Origin: Ottowia sp. oral taxon 894
GTDB taxonomy: Bacteria > Pseudomonadota > Gammaproteobacteria > Burkholderiales > Burkholderiaceae_C
Assembly (NCBI RefSeq): GCF_001262075.1
Contig: NZ_CP012073.1
Location: 2,861,784-2,925,783 of the forward strand
Direction: 5' to 3'
DNA: 64,000 nt
The notes below the pieces were generated by a model. The model was not told the DNA's origin. It searched no databases and saw only the letters and a program-made list of their open reading frames with translations. Shown here piece after piece: positions 8,317 through 16,540 of the stretch. Position 1 is the stretch's first letter, and the number at the start of each line of letters is the position of its first letter. A program made the position numbers and the translations under genes.

Positions 8317-8889
8317 GTCTATGAGTATGCCTATGGGAATCCTGGAGCTTATATAGATCCAAATGGAGAATTTGCTCTTGTGGGTGCTGTGGTGGGAAGA
8401 GCATTAAATTTTGGTTGGCAACTTTGGCAGAATGGTGGCCGCATTGAGTGCATCAATTTTTGGGAAGTTGGCGTGTCAGCGTTATCAATGTTTGGTTTTG
8501 GAATTATTGGGAGAGGAGGATTGGCTGGGATTGCTGGATTTTTTATAAACACAGAAAAATTCAGAAAATACAGTAAGGCCTATTGGAAAATTCGCGGTGG
8601 GGCAAAAAATATGAGCTTAGATCATTGGATGATTTCTCAGGCTGCCGCACGCAATGTGAAAGTTTCAGCAAAAATTGTCAATGGAGGATGGAATTTATTG
8701 GAGATGCCAAAAACATGGAACAGATGGTTAGGATTTGCGCCAAATTGGAAAAACCGGCCGTTACAAAGAAAATTGGCAATTGCAGCTCGGGTTGGTATTC
8801 AGATAGGCATTCCTGGAATAGCAATTACGTCTGGCGTTGCAGGGTATAAAGCAGGTCTTAATGCACAGGAAGAAAAATGCGGATGCTAA
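8185..8889 (+). CDS. Orphan Rhs C-terminal module 3 (core + toxin tip)
   Basis: In-frame and unbroken from NLRLRDQYFNAETGLHQNWN through ADPIGLAGGINVYEYAYGNP to the tip. No convincing start: the GTG at 8278 lies inside the core. After IDPNGEFALVGAVVG the tip has a hydrophobic Gly-rich part (WEVGVSALSMFGFGIIGRGG, GIAGFFINTEKF), then a polar middle (MSLDHWMISQAAARNVKVSA) and a basic end with NRPLQRKLAIAARVG. The stop at 8889 precedes the next ATG by 4 nt. This is the best preserved tip in the array; it could become active by recombining onto a full rhs gene. The toxin activity class is not recognised. Confidence 0.75.
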   Translation: MNLRLRDQYFNAETGLHQNWNRDYAPGIGRYVQADPIGLAGGINVYEYAYGNPGAYIDPNGEFALVGAVVGRALNFGWQLWQNGGRIECINFWEVGVSALSMFGFGIIGRGGLAGIAGFFINTEKFRKYSKAYWKIRGGAKNMSLDHWMISQAAARNVKVSAKIVNGGWNLLEMPKTWNRWLGFAPNWKNRPLQRKLAIAARVGIQIGIPGIAITSGVAGYKAGLNAQEEKCGC

Positions 8890-8893
8890 TAAT

Positions 8894-9244
8894 ATGACTG
8901 CTGTGTGTATAAAATGTGGAAACTTCAAAAATAAGGCTATCATACCATGTAGTTTTTGCGGTTTCAGTCCAGAAAGTGACGAAGAAAAAGCAAAGTCCAT
9001 CATGCTTTCGACCGACTATGAAATTAATAATGAATACAAAGGCAAATCTATATATGAGCTGCAAGTTATTTCCAATGATCTGAAAAAGGGAAAAGAGTTT
9101 TCCTTCGATGACAAGGAAGTAAAGCGCTTGATAAGATATGCTCGATATATTGATTCAATTTCATGGCGCAAATTGCTGGTGGATCTAATTTGCTGGTTGT
9201 TTGTGCCTATTTGTGTATTATTATTAGTTTTTTGTTTTGCTTAG
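8894..9244 (+). CDS. Zinc-ribbon/single-TM protein, putative immunity protein of Rhs module 3
   Basis: A 116-residue protein starting with two CxxC motifs (CIKCGNFKNKAIIPCSFCGF) that would form a zinc ribbon. A charged middle follows (YEINNEYKGKSIYELQVISN), and a C-terminal hydrophobic helix (about residues 93-115, FVPICVLLLVFCF). The start lies 4 nt after the toxin-tip stop, so the two are probably translated together. Tail-anchored topology with a cytosolic zinc ribbon would allow it to bind a toxin near the inner membrane. Immunity role is inferred from position. Confidence 0.7.
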   Translation: MTAVCIKCGNFKNKAIIPCSFCGFSPESDEEKAKSIMLSTDYEINNEYKGKSIYELQVISNDLKKGKEFSFDDKEVKRLIRYARYIDSISWRKLLVDLICWLFVPICVLLLVFCFA

Positions 9245-9247
9245 ATG

Positions 9248-9267
9248 GAATACTGTCCGCAGTATTC
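9248..9267. repeat. Perfect inverted repeat after the module 3 immunity gene
   Basis: GAATACTG and CAGTATTC flank a TCCG loop. It lacks a T-tract, so it is an RNA hairpin rather than a standard terminator. Confidence 0.6.
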
Positions 9268-9575
9268 AATCGTACTCGCTTAATGTTCAAGCGTGCTTCA
9301 TAAAAGGTAAAACTACTAAGATTAGGGTATTGAAGCTAATTTCCCGTGGCAAATAAAATAAATAATTGATGATCCGAATGCATTATTGTGAATGCTTTTC
9401 GATCACATGAGTGATTTGGCATTCTTGTTAATTTTGTTGCGCATACAATATTGCCTACTGATTGAGGAGCGCATTTGAAGACGTTAAGGGGTGGATAGTA
9501 TGGGAAACTGAGATTTTATGACTGATTTTGATATCCGATTATATAATAACCTGAAGCGCCAGAGGAGAACATTTA
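9268..9575. other. AT-rich spacer between Rhs modules 3 and 4
   Basis: About 300 bases with no open frame of interest. A stretch near 9541 (ATAATAACCTGAAGCGCCAG) resembles the start of the Rhs core of module 2 (7030), suggesting a deleted core end. Confidence 0.5.
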
Positions 9576-9585
9576 AGCCAAGATA

Positions 9586-10179
9586 TTGGCGCTGAACAAG
9601 GCGGGCGAGACGACGTGGAAAGCCAGATATGAAGCCTTTGGCAAGGCGCGGATAGACCATGCTTCGACGGCGCAAATCAACCTGAGACTGCCGGGGCAGT
9701 ACTTTGATGCGGAAACGGGGCTGCACCAGAACTGGAACCGGGACTATGCGCCGGGCATTGGCAGGTATGTGCAGGCGGATCCCATTGGACTGGCGGGAGG
9801 ATTGAATCTATTTTTGTATGTAGCAAATAACCCTGTTAATAGAATTGATCCAATGGGACTTTTTGATGTGACTGATCCGGCAGATTGGCCTCAGTTACCA
9901 ATGGGCGTGGCGGAATGCATTGAATCGAGAAGATGGGATTGGGGCGAGTTATGGAAAGATGAAGGAGAGTCATATTCGATAACTGGAAAAGTAATCACAA
10001 CTCTTGAATTCGCGAATAGTGCAGGCAATATCATGGCAGGAAAAACTACCCATCGTTCTGGAATAGCCGGTATTGAGCCGCATGCTACAACGTGGCAACA
10101 TAAAGTATGGTCAGTCATTGGGAAAGAATATCAAATGACGATGACGGGGCGCTCTTTTGGCTCCGTGCAGGCTGAATAG
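9586..10179 (+). CDS. Orphan Rhs C-terminal module 4 (core + toxin tip)
   Basis: The core reads ALNKAGETTWKARYEAFGKA, then QYFDAETGLHQNWNRDYAPG and ADPIGLAGGLNLFLYVANNP, and passes into the tip at IDPMGLFDVTDPADWPQLPM. The tip is short (about 115 residues), polar, with HRSGIAGIEPHATTWQHKVW; no active site is assigned. The TTG at 9586 is only the first possible start and the frame is closed by TAA upstream. Another frame continues after about 10160 as RVTEEEFTGELHYYPAYG with a stop at about 10233, which looks like the original end of the tip, so a late frameshift is possible. Confidence 0.7.
   Translation: MALNKAGETTWKARYEAFGKARIDHASTAQINLRLPGQYFDAETGLHQNWNRDYAPGIGRYVQADPIGLAGGLNLFLYVANNPVNRIDPMGLFDVTDPADWPQLPMGVAECIESRRWDWGELWKDEGESYSITGKVITTLEFANSAGNIMAGKTTHRSGIAGIEPHATTWQHKVWSVIGKEYQMTMTGRSFGSVQAE
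9671..9807 (+). repeat. Rhs core direct repeat, copy in module 4
   Basis: Third copy of the block at 7176-7312 and 8182-8316; the stretch from CTGCACCAGAACTGGAACCG to GCGGATCC is almost invariant among the copies. Confidence 0.85.
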
Positions 10180-10290
10180 AGTAACAGAGGAAGAATTTAC
10201 GGGAGAATTGCACTATTACCCAGCATATGGGTAAGGATACTGGGATATTGGTTCGATAATTTATTGCTCATGCATGAATAAGTAGCAAAA

Positions 10291-10704
10291 ATGAAGTTGT
10301 TCATATTTTTATCGGTAGCTGTATTTTTTATTACGGCATGCATATATGGGGACAGGCGCGCGCGAGAGAAGGTTAAACAACGTTTTTTGGGCAGAAGGTC
10401 TATTGATTTGGATGTTTTATGCGGTTGTTTTTGCCAGAAGGATGAATTCAATAAAGGCAGGATCAAAGAAATGCTTGAATTTGTTGCCGCTGAATTATTT
10501 ATTGATCCAGGAGTATTGCGTCCGGAAGACAGGCTCGATTTTGAGTTGGCCCCACCGGATTTTGATTGTGAAAAAGATTTCTGGAGAGGAATATTAAAAA
10601 ACTTCAACAGATCCAGAAAAGAACATATTGAATACACGAAAATTATTACGCTTGATGATTATGTGTGTGCACTAATAAGGCTTCTGGAAGGGGCATGCAA
10701 GTAA
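10291..10704 (+). CDS. Putative lipoprotein immunity protein of Rhs module 4
   Basis: A 137-residue protein starting MKLFIFLSVAVFFITAC: a short positively charged start, a hydrophobic core and a lipobox-like ITAC, so a candidate lipoprotein. If the signal is not cut it would be a single-pass membrane protein. The remainder contains LDFELAPPDFDCEKDFWRGI and ends with a helix ITLDDYVCALIRLLEGA. The pattern acidic segment, D/F-x-C-E-x-D/x-FW, then a C-terminal helix with D-Y-x is echoed by the protein at 11015, suggesting that the two are distant paralogues. It follows the module 4 tip by 57-110 nt. Immunity function inferred. Confidence 0.6.
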   Translation: MKLFIFLSVAVFFITACIYGDRRAREKVKQRFLGRRSIDLDVLCGCFCQKDEFNKGRIKEMLEFVAAELFIDPGVLRPEDRLDFELAPPDFDCEKDFWRGILKNFNRSRKEHIEYTKIITLDDYVCALIRLLEGACK

Positions 10705-10883
10705 AATCATATGAACGGCGGCGTCTGCACAAGGTAAGGTAGTCCATAAAGCTAAGATTGAATAATCGAAATCATCTGTACGTTCCGCATCGATCTGCTA
10801 TTTGAAAGCATATCGATTTATCCACAGGTACACGCATCACTCAAAAAACGACGCCTGCCAACGCCTGGCACAACTGCGAATGA

Positions 10884-11012
10884 CAGACACAAAACCATAG
10901 GATGCAAGCGGTGGATAATTGCGCCTGGTATTGGTATTGTTATGGTTATGAGAGGCGGTTTCATTTGAGGGATTTGAATGCAATTGATGAAATAGGTCGG
11001 AATTGGAGGTAA
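10884..11012 (+). pseudogene. Toxin-tip remnant (module 5) upstream of an immunity gene
   Basis: A 42-codon open frame without a start ends 2 nt before the next ATG and reads WYWYCYGYERRFHLRDLNAI then DEIGRNWR. Its final codons overlap the Shine-Dalgarno of the following gene, as in coupled toxin-immunity pairs. The core part of this module is gone. Confidence 0.45.
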
Positions 11013-11014
11013 TC

Positions 11015-11359
11015 ATGAAATTGACAAGAGATGATATATATACAATCTGCATCAAGAGATTGGCGCAGATATTTGGTTTGGATGTTTCTCAGATTGATTT
11101 GGAGATGAATTGGGATTGCGAGTTGTTCAATGTCAAGCGATCATTCTGGGAGATTAATCCATTTGAAGAACTTAATGATGATATTGAAGATGCCGCCAAT
11201 GAATTGATTTTCAGCAAGATTAAGAATAACCAACTGAAGATTAGAACAGTAAGGGATCTTTGCGAATATATGGTGGACAGGTATGAAGATGATCCAGACC
11301 TGTTTGTAAAAAATATGTTCCCGCCATTTGATAAGGCATGGCTGGAAGATCGTAAATAA
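11015..11359 (+). CDS. Putative soluble immunity protein (module 5)
   Basis: A 114-residue acidic protein (MKLTRDDIYTICIKRLAQIF ... LEMNWDCELFNVKRSFWEIN ... TVRDLCEYMVDRYEDDPDLF). The ATG at 11015 has a strong GGAGGT 4 nt upstream, preferred over the TTG at 11003. The fold suggests a small helical bundle with weak likeness to DUF1493-type acyl-carrier-like immunity proteins: an acidic segment, then FW, then a final helix. It resembles 10291-10704 in layout. It is the last gene of the AT-rich island. Confidence 0.6.
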   Translation: MKLTRDDIYTICIKRLAQIFGLDVSQIDLEMNWDCELFNVKRSFWEINPFEELNDDIEDAANELIFSKIKNNQLKIRTVRDLCEYMVDRYEDDPDLFVKNMFPPFDKAWLEDRK

Positions 11360-11675
11360 ACTGCCTGTCTTATGGTTCTGAAAAAAGAAAGAGTCAGATG
11401 GCAATGTGCTTGAATGGGCTTGGCAAGAAAAAATTCACTCTTAAAGCATCCGCGCTCCAAGGAACATTTCCGTAAAAGAGTCAAAGGAGAGAGCAGGGTC
11501 AATGAAAAACCGAATGCGAGCTTTCAGAGTCCCATGCCAGCCATTCAGGGCCAAATAGATCAGCGCTTCTCTCGGCCGCGCCAGCCAGGCCGAAGGCCAT
11601 TGCCACTTTCTTGTCTGGCCAATCCACGCCGCCTTATGCAGTCCGTCCAAGAGGGGGTGTCTTTCTGTAGTCGTC
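11360..11675. other. Right border of the Rhs island, no recognised gene
   Basis: GC content rises back to the genome level at about 11500. A 69-codon minus-strand frame (11441-11650) is open but shows no family resemblance that I can support. Confidence 0.5.
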
Positions 11676-11765
11676 TATTTGCTCCTCATTCAATAGCATG
11701 ACGTCCTAGTGGAACGTGCGCGAAGGCCGTTTTCAGCCCCTTCAAATTTGCTCCTGACTTTGATG
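11676..11765 (+). repeat. Interspersed ~90-bp repeat, copy 3 (forward)
   Basis: TTTGCTCCTCATTCAATAGC, core ATGACGTCCTAGTGGAACG and right end AAATTTGCTCCTGACTTTG. It faces copy 4 as an inverted pair about 600 bp apart. Confidence 0.9.
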
Positions 11766-12183
11766 CGGCAACGCCTCATCCCGCCACAGCCAGCCTCTGC
11801 CCGTCACGAATACCCAATGGAGCCCCTCATGCCCTGCAAGGTTTTAGTCGCGCCAGCCAAAGTTTTGCCCCCACTATCAGCGTCCGTACTGACCTTGGCC
11901 CCTGTCCTTGTTGCTGTTGCCGGTGCAAGCGCAGCAAAGCGGCAGGCGGCACGTTTGTCAGGGCTTGTTTGCGATCTTCAAACGGTTTGCAGGCGCGAAA
12001 AACGCCGATTCGCGCGCTCTTGAGCGTTGCAAATCCTCGCCGGGCAGCCATTGGAGCCGCAAGACCCGTTTGCGATTTGCGCCTTGTTGCCCAGTCCGAA
12101 CTGCGCGCTTTTGCTCCTCATGGCCAGAGAGCCAACAGGCCCTCAGCGCTGGCGGTACATGCTGCCGGCGCGGCGCGTTTGGC
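11766..12183. other. Degenerate spacer between two inverted repeat copies
   Basis: About 420 bases with open frames on both strands but no plausible product; the sequence adjoining the ruvC stump does not continue RuvC. Confidence 0.5.
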
Positions 12184-12336
12184 CTACAGGAGCTTGAGCC
12201 GCGCGGGCAGGCTGCCCTGGGGCGCGTCTGCGGTCTGGATGACGCCGCTGGCCACGTAGGCGAGCGGGCCGCCGGCTGCATCCAGCACGCCGAAGCCGGT
12301 GGTGCGCAGGCCGGGGTCGATGCCGAGGATTCGCAT
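12184..12336 (-). pseudogene. ruvC: ruvC 5' fragment (first 50 codons)
   Basis: RuvC is the Holliday-junction resolvase. From ATG at 12336 the minus strand reads [20 protein letters not shown] and ends SLPARLKLL followed by a stop. This is the exact start of RuvC, including the first catalytic aspartate (D7 in GIDPG). The remaining two thirds, with the other catalytic acidic residues, are absent. The stump lies between inverted copies 3 and 4 of the interspersed repeat. Whether a complete ruvC exists elsewhere cannot be told. Confidence 0.85.
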
Positions 12337-12370
12337 GGTGAACTGTGGCGCAAGGCGGCTGGGGCGCTAC

Positions 12371-12459
12371 ATGGACAGGAGCAAATATGAAAGGGGCAAA
12401 ATGCCTGCCTGCGCAGTTCCCACTAGGACCTCATGCTATGGTTAGAGGAGCAAAATAGC
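12371..12459 (-). repeat. Interspersed ~90-bp repeat, copy 4 (reverse)
   Basis: On the minus strand: TTTGCTCCTCTAACCATAGC, core ATGAGGTCCTAGTGGGAACT, right end ATATTTGCTCCTGTCCATG. It starts 34 bp upstream of the ruvC stump's ATG. Confidence 0.9.
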
Positions 12460-12471
12460 CCGTCTGCCCAG

Positions 12472-13479
12472 TCAGCCCACGAGCAGGTCCGTCAGTTCCT
12501 TGGCCTCAATATTGCCAAAATAATGCTTCACGTCGATTTCTGAGAAGGCTTTTTCAATGGCGTCGCGGCGATAGGCAATGCCGGTGAGGCGTTTTTCCAC
12601 GTCGGCAATGTCGCCCAGGCCGAAAAAGTCGCCAAAAATGCGAATGGACTGAATCACGCCGCGTTCGACGTTAAAGCGGAAATCCACCGCGCCGATGGGA
12701 AACTTGAAATACCGCTCGCTGGAAAAGGCGGGCGAGCGGCCATAATTCCAGTCCCAGTTGCCAAAGCGTTCGGCGCGAATCTGGCGCACTTTTTCCCAGT
12801 CTTTTTCTTCAAGCCTGTATTCGGGTACCTGCGCGCGGTTTTTCACGCCGAAGATATTGAGCAGCAGGCTGTCGCGAAACTCGCGCGTGCTCATGTCCTT
12901 GTATTCGTTGGCCACATAGGGCTTGATGTTGGTGACGCGGCTGCGAATGGATTTGATGCCCTTGGATTCGATTTTGTCGGCGCGGGGCTTGAGCGCCTGT
13001 GTCACGGCGTCCAGATCGGCGTCAAACAAAATGGTGCCGTGGGCCGTGAGGCGTCCGTTGCGCACGTACATGGCGTTGCCGGAGAATTTCTTGCCGTCAA
13101 TGAGCAAATCATTGCGCCCTTGCAGGGCTGCGCCGGTGGCGCCCATTTTGTGCAGGCATTCGATGACGGGCCGGGTAAAGGCCGAAAAATTGCGCGCCAT
13201 GCCATTTTCATCTTGAATGAAGCAGAATGAGAAATTGCCCAGGTCGTGATAAACCGCGCCACCGCCCGACATGCGGCGCACCACGTGAATGCCATTTTCT
13301 TCCACATAGCGCTGATTGACTTCTTCCACCGTGTTCTGGTTGCGGCCGATGATGATGGAAGGTTCGTTGATGTAGAAGAGCAGCATTGGCTCGTCGGCAA
13401 GCCGGTTTTCAACGAGATAGGTTTCCAGCGCAATATTGATGCTGGGGTCGGTGATTTCCTGGTTATCGACGAATAACAT
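12472..13479 (-). CDS. lplA: Lipoate-protein ligase A
   Basis: Cytosolic enzyme that activates free lipoate with ATP and attaches it to the E2 and GcvH lipoyl domains. The family signature RRMSGGGAVYHDLGNFSF is at about residues 68-85, with the binding-loop sequence GRNQNTVEEVN before it and NDLLIDGKKFSGNAMY after. The C-terminal accessory domain is present, so the 335 residues make a complete bacterial-type ligase. The ATG at 13479 has GGAG about 8 nt upstream. Single gene, no partner next to it. GC content is somewhat lower than neighbouring core genes, so lateral acquisition is possible. Confidence 0.93.
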   Translation of the reverse strand: MLFVDNQEITDPSINIALETYLVENRLADEPMLLFYINEPSIIIGRNQNTVEEVNQRYVEENGIHVVRRMSGGGAVYHDLGNFSFCFIQDENGMARNFSAFTRPVIECLHKMGATGAALQGRNDLLIDGKKFSGNAMYVRNGRLTAHGTILFDADLDAVTQALKPRADKIESKGIKSIRSRVTNIKPYVANEYKDMSTREFRDSLLLNIFGVKNRAQVPEYRLEEKDWEKVRQIRAERFGNWDWNYGRSPAFSSERYFKFPIGAVDFRFNVERGVIQSIRIFGDFFGLGDIADVEKRLTGIAYRRDAIEKAFSEIDVKHYFGNIEAKELTDLLVG

Positions 13480-13504
13480 GGGCGCGCTCCGTGCGTTGAA
13501 AATG

Positions 13505-13552
13505 AAAAAAAGCCGCCCGCCGCCTGTTTCTGCGGTTTCAGGCGGCGGGCGG
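13505..13552 (-). terminator. Strong rho-independent terminator of the TonB receptor gene
   Basis: A 14-bp perfect GC stem (CCGCCCGCCGCCTG with CAGGCGGCGGGCGG), a 12-nt loop and seven T on the minus strand. It sits between the receptor stop at 13607 and the lplA start. Confidence 0.9.
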
Positions 13553-13606
13553 TTTGATTTTATGACCCGGCAAGAACCATGAAGAGAAAATGCCGGTTTT
13601 TTTGCA

Positions 13607-15703
13607 TCAGAAGAAATACTTGAGCGTGACGTTGAAGTTGCGCGGCATGCCGGGCGAGACCACGCCGGTGCGTACCGCGCCTGCGTAGTAGCTGCGGTTA
13701 AACAGGTTTTTCACGCCTGCGGTGAGCCGCCAGTTCGTGTGGGTGTAGCTCACGGAGGCGTCCACCACTGTGTAGGCGGGCAGGTAGAACGCGCTGTTGC
13801 CATGCTGTTTGCCGACGTAGCGCACGCCTGCGCCCAGGGTGAGAGCGGGCATTTGCGGCAGCCGCCAGTTGCTCCACACGGTGAGGGCGTGGCGCGGGGT
13901 GTAGTTGAGCGGCTGGCCGATTTCGCGGGCGTTGGTGCTCTGAGTGACTTCGGTCTTGGTGTAGGCGTAGGCGCCGGTGAATTTGAGGCCGTTTTTCAGC
14001 TCGGCTGCGGCTTCCAGCTCCAACCCGCGGGCGCGCTGCTCGCCCACCAGTACCTTGTAGCCGTCATTGACGGGGTCGGCGGCGGCGATGTTGCGCTTGC
14101 GCAGGTCAAACACGGCGGCGCTGGCTGTCCAGCCGTCCCTGGCGTATTTGGTTCCCGCTTCCCACTGCGTGCCGGTTTCGGGCTTGAAGGCGTTGCCGTG
14201 ATAGTCCTGCCCCATTTGCGGCAGGAAAGACTGGCTGTAGCTGGCGTACACCGACCAGCCGGGCGTGAATTCATAGACGATGCCGGCCATGCCGGTCACG
14301 TCGCTGTCATGCTGGGTGGCGCTGGTGTTCTTGACGTGGTCATCTTGCCGCTGGCGCGATTTTTCGTAGCGCAGGCCCGCCAGCGCCGTCCAGCCTTGAC
14401 CGAACTTGATCTGGTCTTGCATGTAAATGGCGGCGGTGCGCAGTCTGGTGGGTGCGTCGCTGTCCCACTTGTCAGGGCAGGTGTAGGGCTGGTAGTAAAC
14501 GGGGGCGTACAGGTCGATGGGGCGCACGGTGCAGCGGTGCTGGGCGCGGCTGCTGGTGCCTTGGCGCATGTCCAACCCGGCCACCACTTGGTGCTTCATG
14601 CCGGCGCCCTCAAAGGGCATGAGCATGGAGGTGTCGAGCGCGATCTGGTGATCGTCCATTTGCTGGTGGGTGCCACGGCGCGTTTGCGTGCGCTGGTCGG
14701 CGCGCAGCGTTTGCAGGGAGATGAAGCGCCCCGTGCCGCTTTCTTTCTCGTAGCGCAGGTTCTGGCGCAGGGTGAAATCATTGGCAAAGCGGTGCTGGAG
14801 GTTGTAGCCCAGGGTGTACTGGGCCAGGTCATAACTGCCAAAGCCGGGGTCGCCCGTGAAGAGCGAGTGGCGCAGCGGACCGTTGCGGTTGGGCAGCACG
14901 GTGCCCTCGGGCGGCAGGCCCTGCTGGCGAATCCAGTTGCCCGAGTTGTAGGTGGCAAACAGCACGAAGTCGGTATTTGCTCCAAAGTCCAGCGAAAGCG
15001 AAGGGGCGAACCAGCGGTCGCGCCGCCACACATGGTCCGTCGGGTCTTTCTTGTTGCCCGCCAGGGCGTTGATGCGCAGGGCCGTCTTGCCTGACGCGGA
15101 CAGGGGCCGGTTGATATCGAACGCCGCCACGCGGTTGCCAAAGCTGCCCGCTTCCAGGTGAACCTCGCCCAGCGCGTCACGCTTGGGCCGCTTGCTGATG
15201 GCATTGACCATGCCGCCCGGCTGCACGCGCCCATACAGCAGGCTGGAAGCGCCCTTGAGCACTTCAAAGCGCTCGTAGCCGTAGGACTGCAAGCGCAGGC
15301 CGATGGAGCTGTTGCCGCTTTGCGCCAGCCCGTCGATGATGGTGGACTCGCCGGAATCAAAGCCGCGAATGAACAAATCGTCAAAGCCCCGGCGGCCATA
15401 GTTCACGGGGCTGACGCCCGCCACAGTCTCCAGCGCCTCCTGCAAATTGCCCGTCTGGCGTGATTCCATCTCTTCGCGCGTGACCACGCTGATGGACATG
15501 GGCGTTTCCACCATGCGCATGGGCATCTTGCCCGCTGTCTCCGTCTCTTTTGGGGCGAAGCCGATGTCTTTTTCGGAAGTGGCGTAGATGCGCACCTCTT
15601 GCAAATCAATGGCCTCGTCATCTGCGGCGCTTTGCGCCAGCGCACAAGGCGCAGCGCAGGCCAGGGCGGCCGCCAGGGCCAGGGGCTTGAAGGAAGCTTG
15701 CAT
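13607..15703 (-). CDS. TonB-dependent siderophore receptor
   Basis: Outer-membrane beta-barrel importer for a ferric siderophore, powered by TonB-ExbBD. Starting at ATG 15703 the protein is 698 residues with a signal peptide (MQASFKPLALAAALACAAP ... ALAQ). The TonB-box/plug region follows: ETPMSISVVTREEMESRQTG, LQEALETVAGVSPVNYGRRG, FDDLFIRGFDSGESTIIDGL. The barrel ends in the outer-membrane signature FNVTLKYFF. Plug and barrel features fit the FhuA/FoxA/FpvA siderophore group rather than haem or B12 receptors. The sequence near 15862 (GATACTGAAATCTATTCTT) is only a weak Fur-box match. The longer upstream frame has no signal peptide and is not used. Confidence 0.92.
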   Translation of the reverse strand: MQASFKPLALAAALACAAPCALAQSAADDEAIDLQEVRIYATSEKDIGFAPKETETAGKMPMRMVETPMSISVVTREEMESRQTGNLQEALETVAGVSPVNYGRRGFDDLFIRGFDSGESTIIDGLAQSGNSSIGLRLQSYGYERFEVLKGASSLLYGRVQPGGMVNAISKRPKRDALGEVHLEAGSFGNRVAAFDINRPLSASGKTALRINALAGNKKDPTDHVWRRDRWFAPSLSLDFGANTDFVLFATYNSGNWIRQQGLPPEGTVLPNRNGPLRHSLFTGDPGFGSYDLAQYTLGYNLQHRFANDFTLRQNLRYEKESGTGRFISLQTLRADQRTQTRRGTHQQMDDHQIALDTSMLMPFEGAGMKHQVVAGLDMRQGTSSRAQHRCTVRPIDLYAPVYYQPYTCPDKWDSDAPTRLRTAAIYMQDQIKFGQGWTALAGLRYEKSRQRQDDHVKNTSATQHDSDVTGMAGIVYEFTPGWSVYASYSQSFLPQMGQDYHGNAFKPETGTQWEAGTKYARDGWTASAAVFDLRKRNIAAADPVNDGYKVLVGEQRARGLELEAAAELKNGLKFTGAYAYTKTEVTQSTNAREIGQPLNYTPRHALTVWSNWRLPQMPALTLGAGVRYVGKQHGNSAFYLPAYTVVDASVSYTHTNWRLTAGVKNLFNRSYYAGAVRTGVVSPGMPRNFNVTLKYFF

Positions 15704-16046
15704 GAAGAAAAATGAGTCAGAAAGTAGTTTCGGAAAGCGCGGTTTGCGCAAAAGCGGTTTTTTCTGCCGCCTTTCACGCCGCCAAGAGCCGCGCGCTGGC
15801 CGCATGTATTCAGGAATGCTCTTCGTCAAAAATGTTTCAGGCTGAAAACGCGGGTGCGGGATGATACTGAAATCTATTCTTTTTCGCATGACCCGCCTTG
15901 CGAAGGCGTTTTCTTGCGATCGCCCCGTTTGCCTTGCAGACCCAAACAGCGGCAAAAGGCCCCAAGCCTGCTCTAACCCTGGCCCAGTCAAGCGCGCAGG
16001 GTTTGGCGCCAGCTTCAGAGTCTGTCCTCAAACTCCAAATAAAAGA

Positions 16047-16436
16047 GTCAAAGGGCGCAGGCGCTACATGGCCTCAGACACGATGGGGTTGCTGCTGGCC
16101 GTGGTGGTGCATTCGGCTGGCATTCAGGACAGAGTGGGTGCCAGAGCTTTGCCAGTGAGGCTGTTCTTGCGCTTTGAGTGGCTGAAGCCCCTTTTCGTGG
16201 ATGGCGGCTGCACGGGCACGCTGATTGGATGGGCGCTGAGCATGTTTGGCTGGAACATGCAGGTGATCAAGCGCTGCCAGCAGCGCATCTTCAAGGTGCT
16301 TCCCAGGCGCTGGATTGTGGAAAGAACCTTCGCCTGGCTGAGCCAAGCGAGAAGGCTCTCCAAGGACTACGAGGACGGCGTGGTCTCGGCTGAAGCCTTC
16401 GTCAAGATCGCTTGCATCTGGCGAACAGGTGCCTAG
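16047..16436 (+). pseudogene. IS5-family transposase, C-terminal remnant
   Basis: Reads VKGRRRYMASDTMGLLLAVV, then WLKPLFVDGGCTGTLIGWAL and FGWNMQVIKRCQQRIFKVLP and RRWIVERTFAWLSQARRLSK. These are the second catalytic Asp region (VDGG) and the E region (VERTFAW) of the DDE transposase of IS5-type elements. The N-terminal half, the first Asp and the inverted ends are missing. It ends 9 bp before repeat copy 5. Confidence 0.85.
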
Positions 16437-16444
16437 AAAGCACT

Positions 16445-16540
16445 TGATGGTATTAAAAACAGGAGCGGATTTGAGAGGCTGAAAACGGCGTTTGCGCACG
16501 TTTTACTAGGACATCATGCTATGAATACAGGAGCTGATCA
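16445..16540 (-). repeat. Interspersed ~90-bp repeat, copy 5 (reverse)
   Basis: Minus strand: CAGCTCCTGTATTCATAGC, core ATGATGTCCTAGTAAAACG, right end AAATCCGCTCCTGTTTTTA. Directly follows the IS remnant. Confidence 0.85.

Noticed and set aside
11441..11650. Minus-strand frame as a transposase remnant at the Rhs island border
   Set aside because: No catalytic or family motif could be recognised.
11958..12353. A 131-codon minus-strand frame overlapping the ruvC fragment
   Set aside because: Wrong frame relative to the clear RuvC N-terminus at 12336.
15850..15885. Fur box before the TonB receptor
   Set aside because: Only about 11 of 19 positions match; expected by function but not supported strongly enough to annotate.
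15861..16046. Upstream extension of the IS5 transposase frame
   Set aside because: The residues do not match the transposase N-terminus; homology begins only at about 16047.
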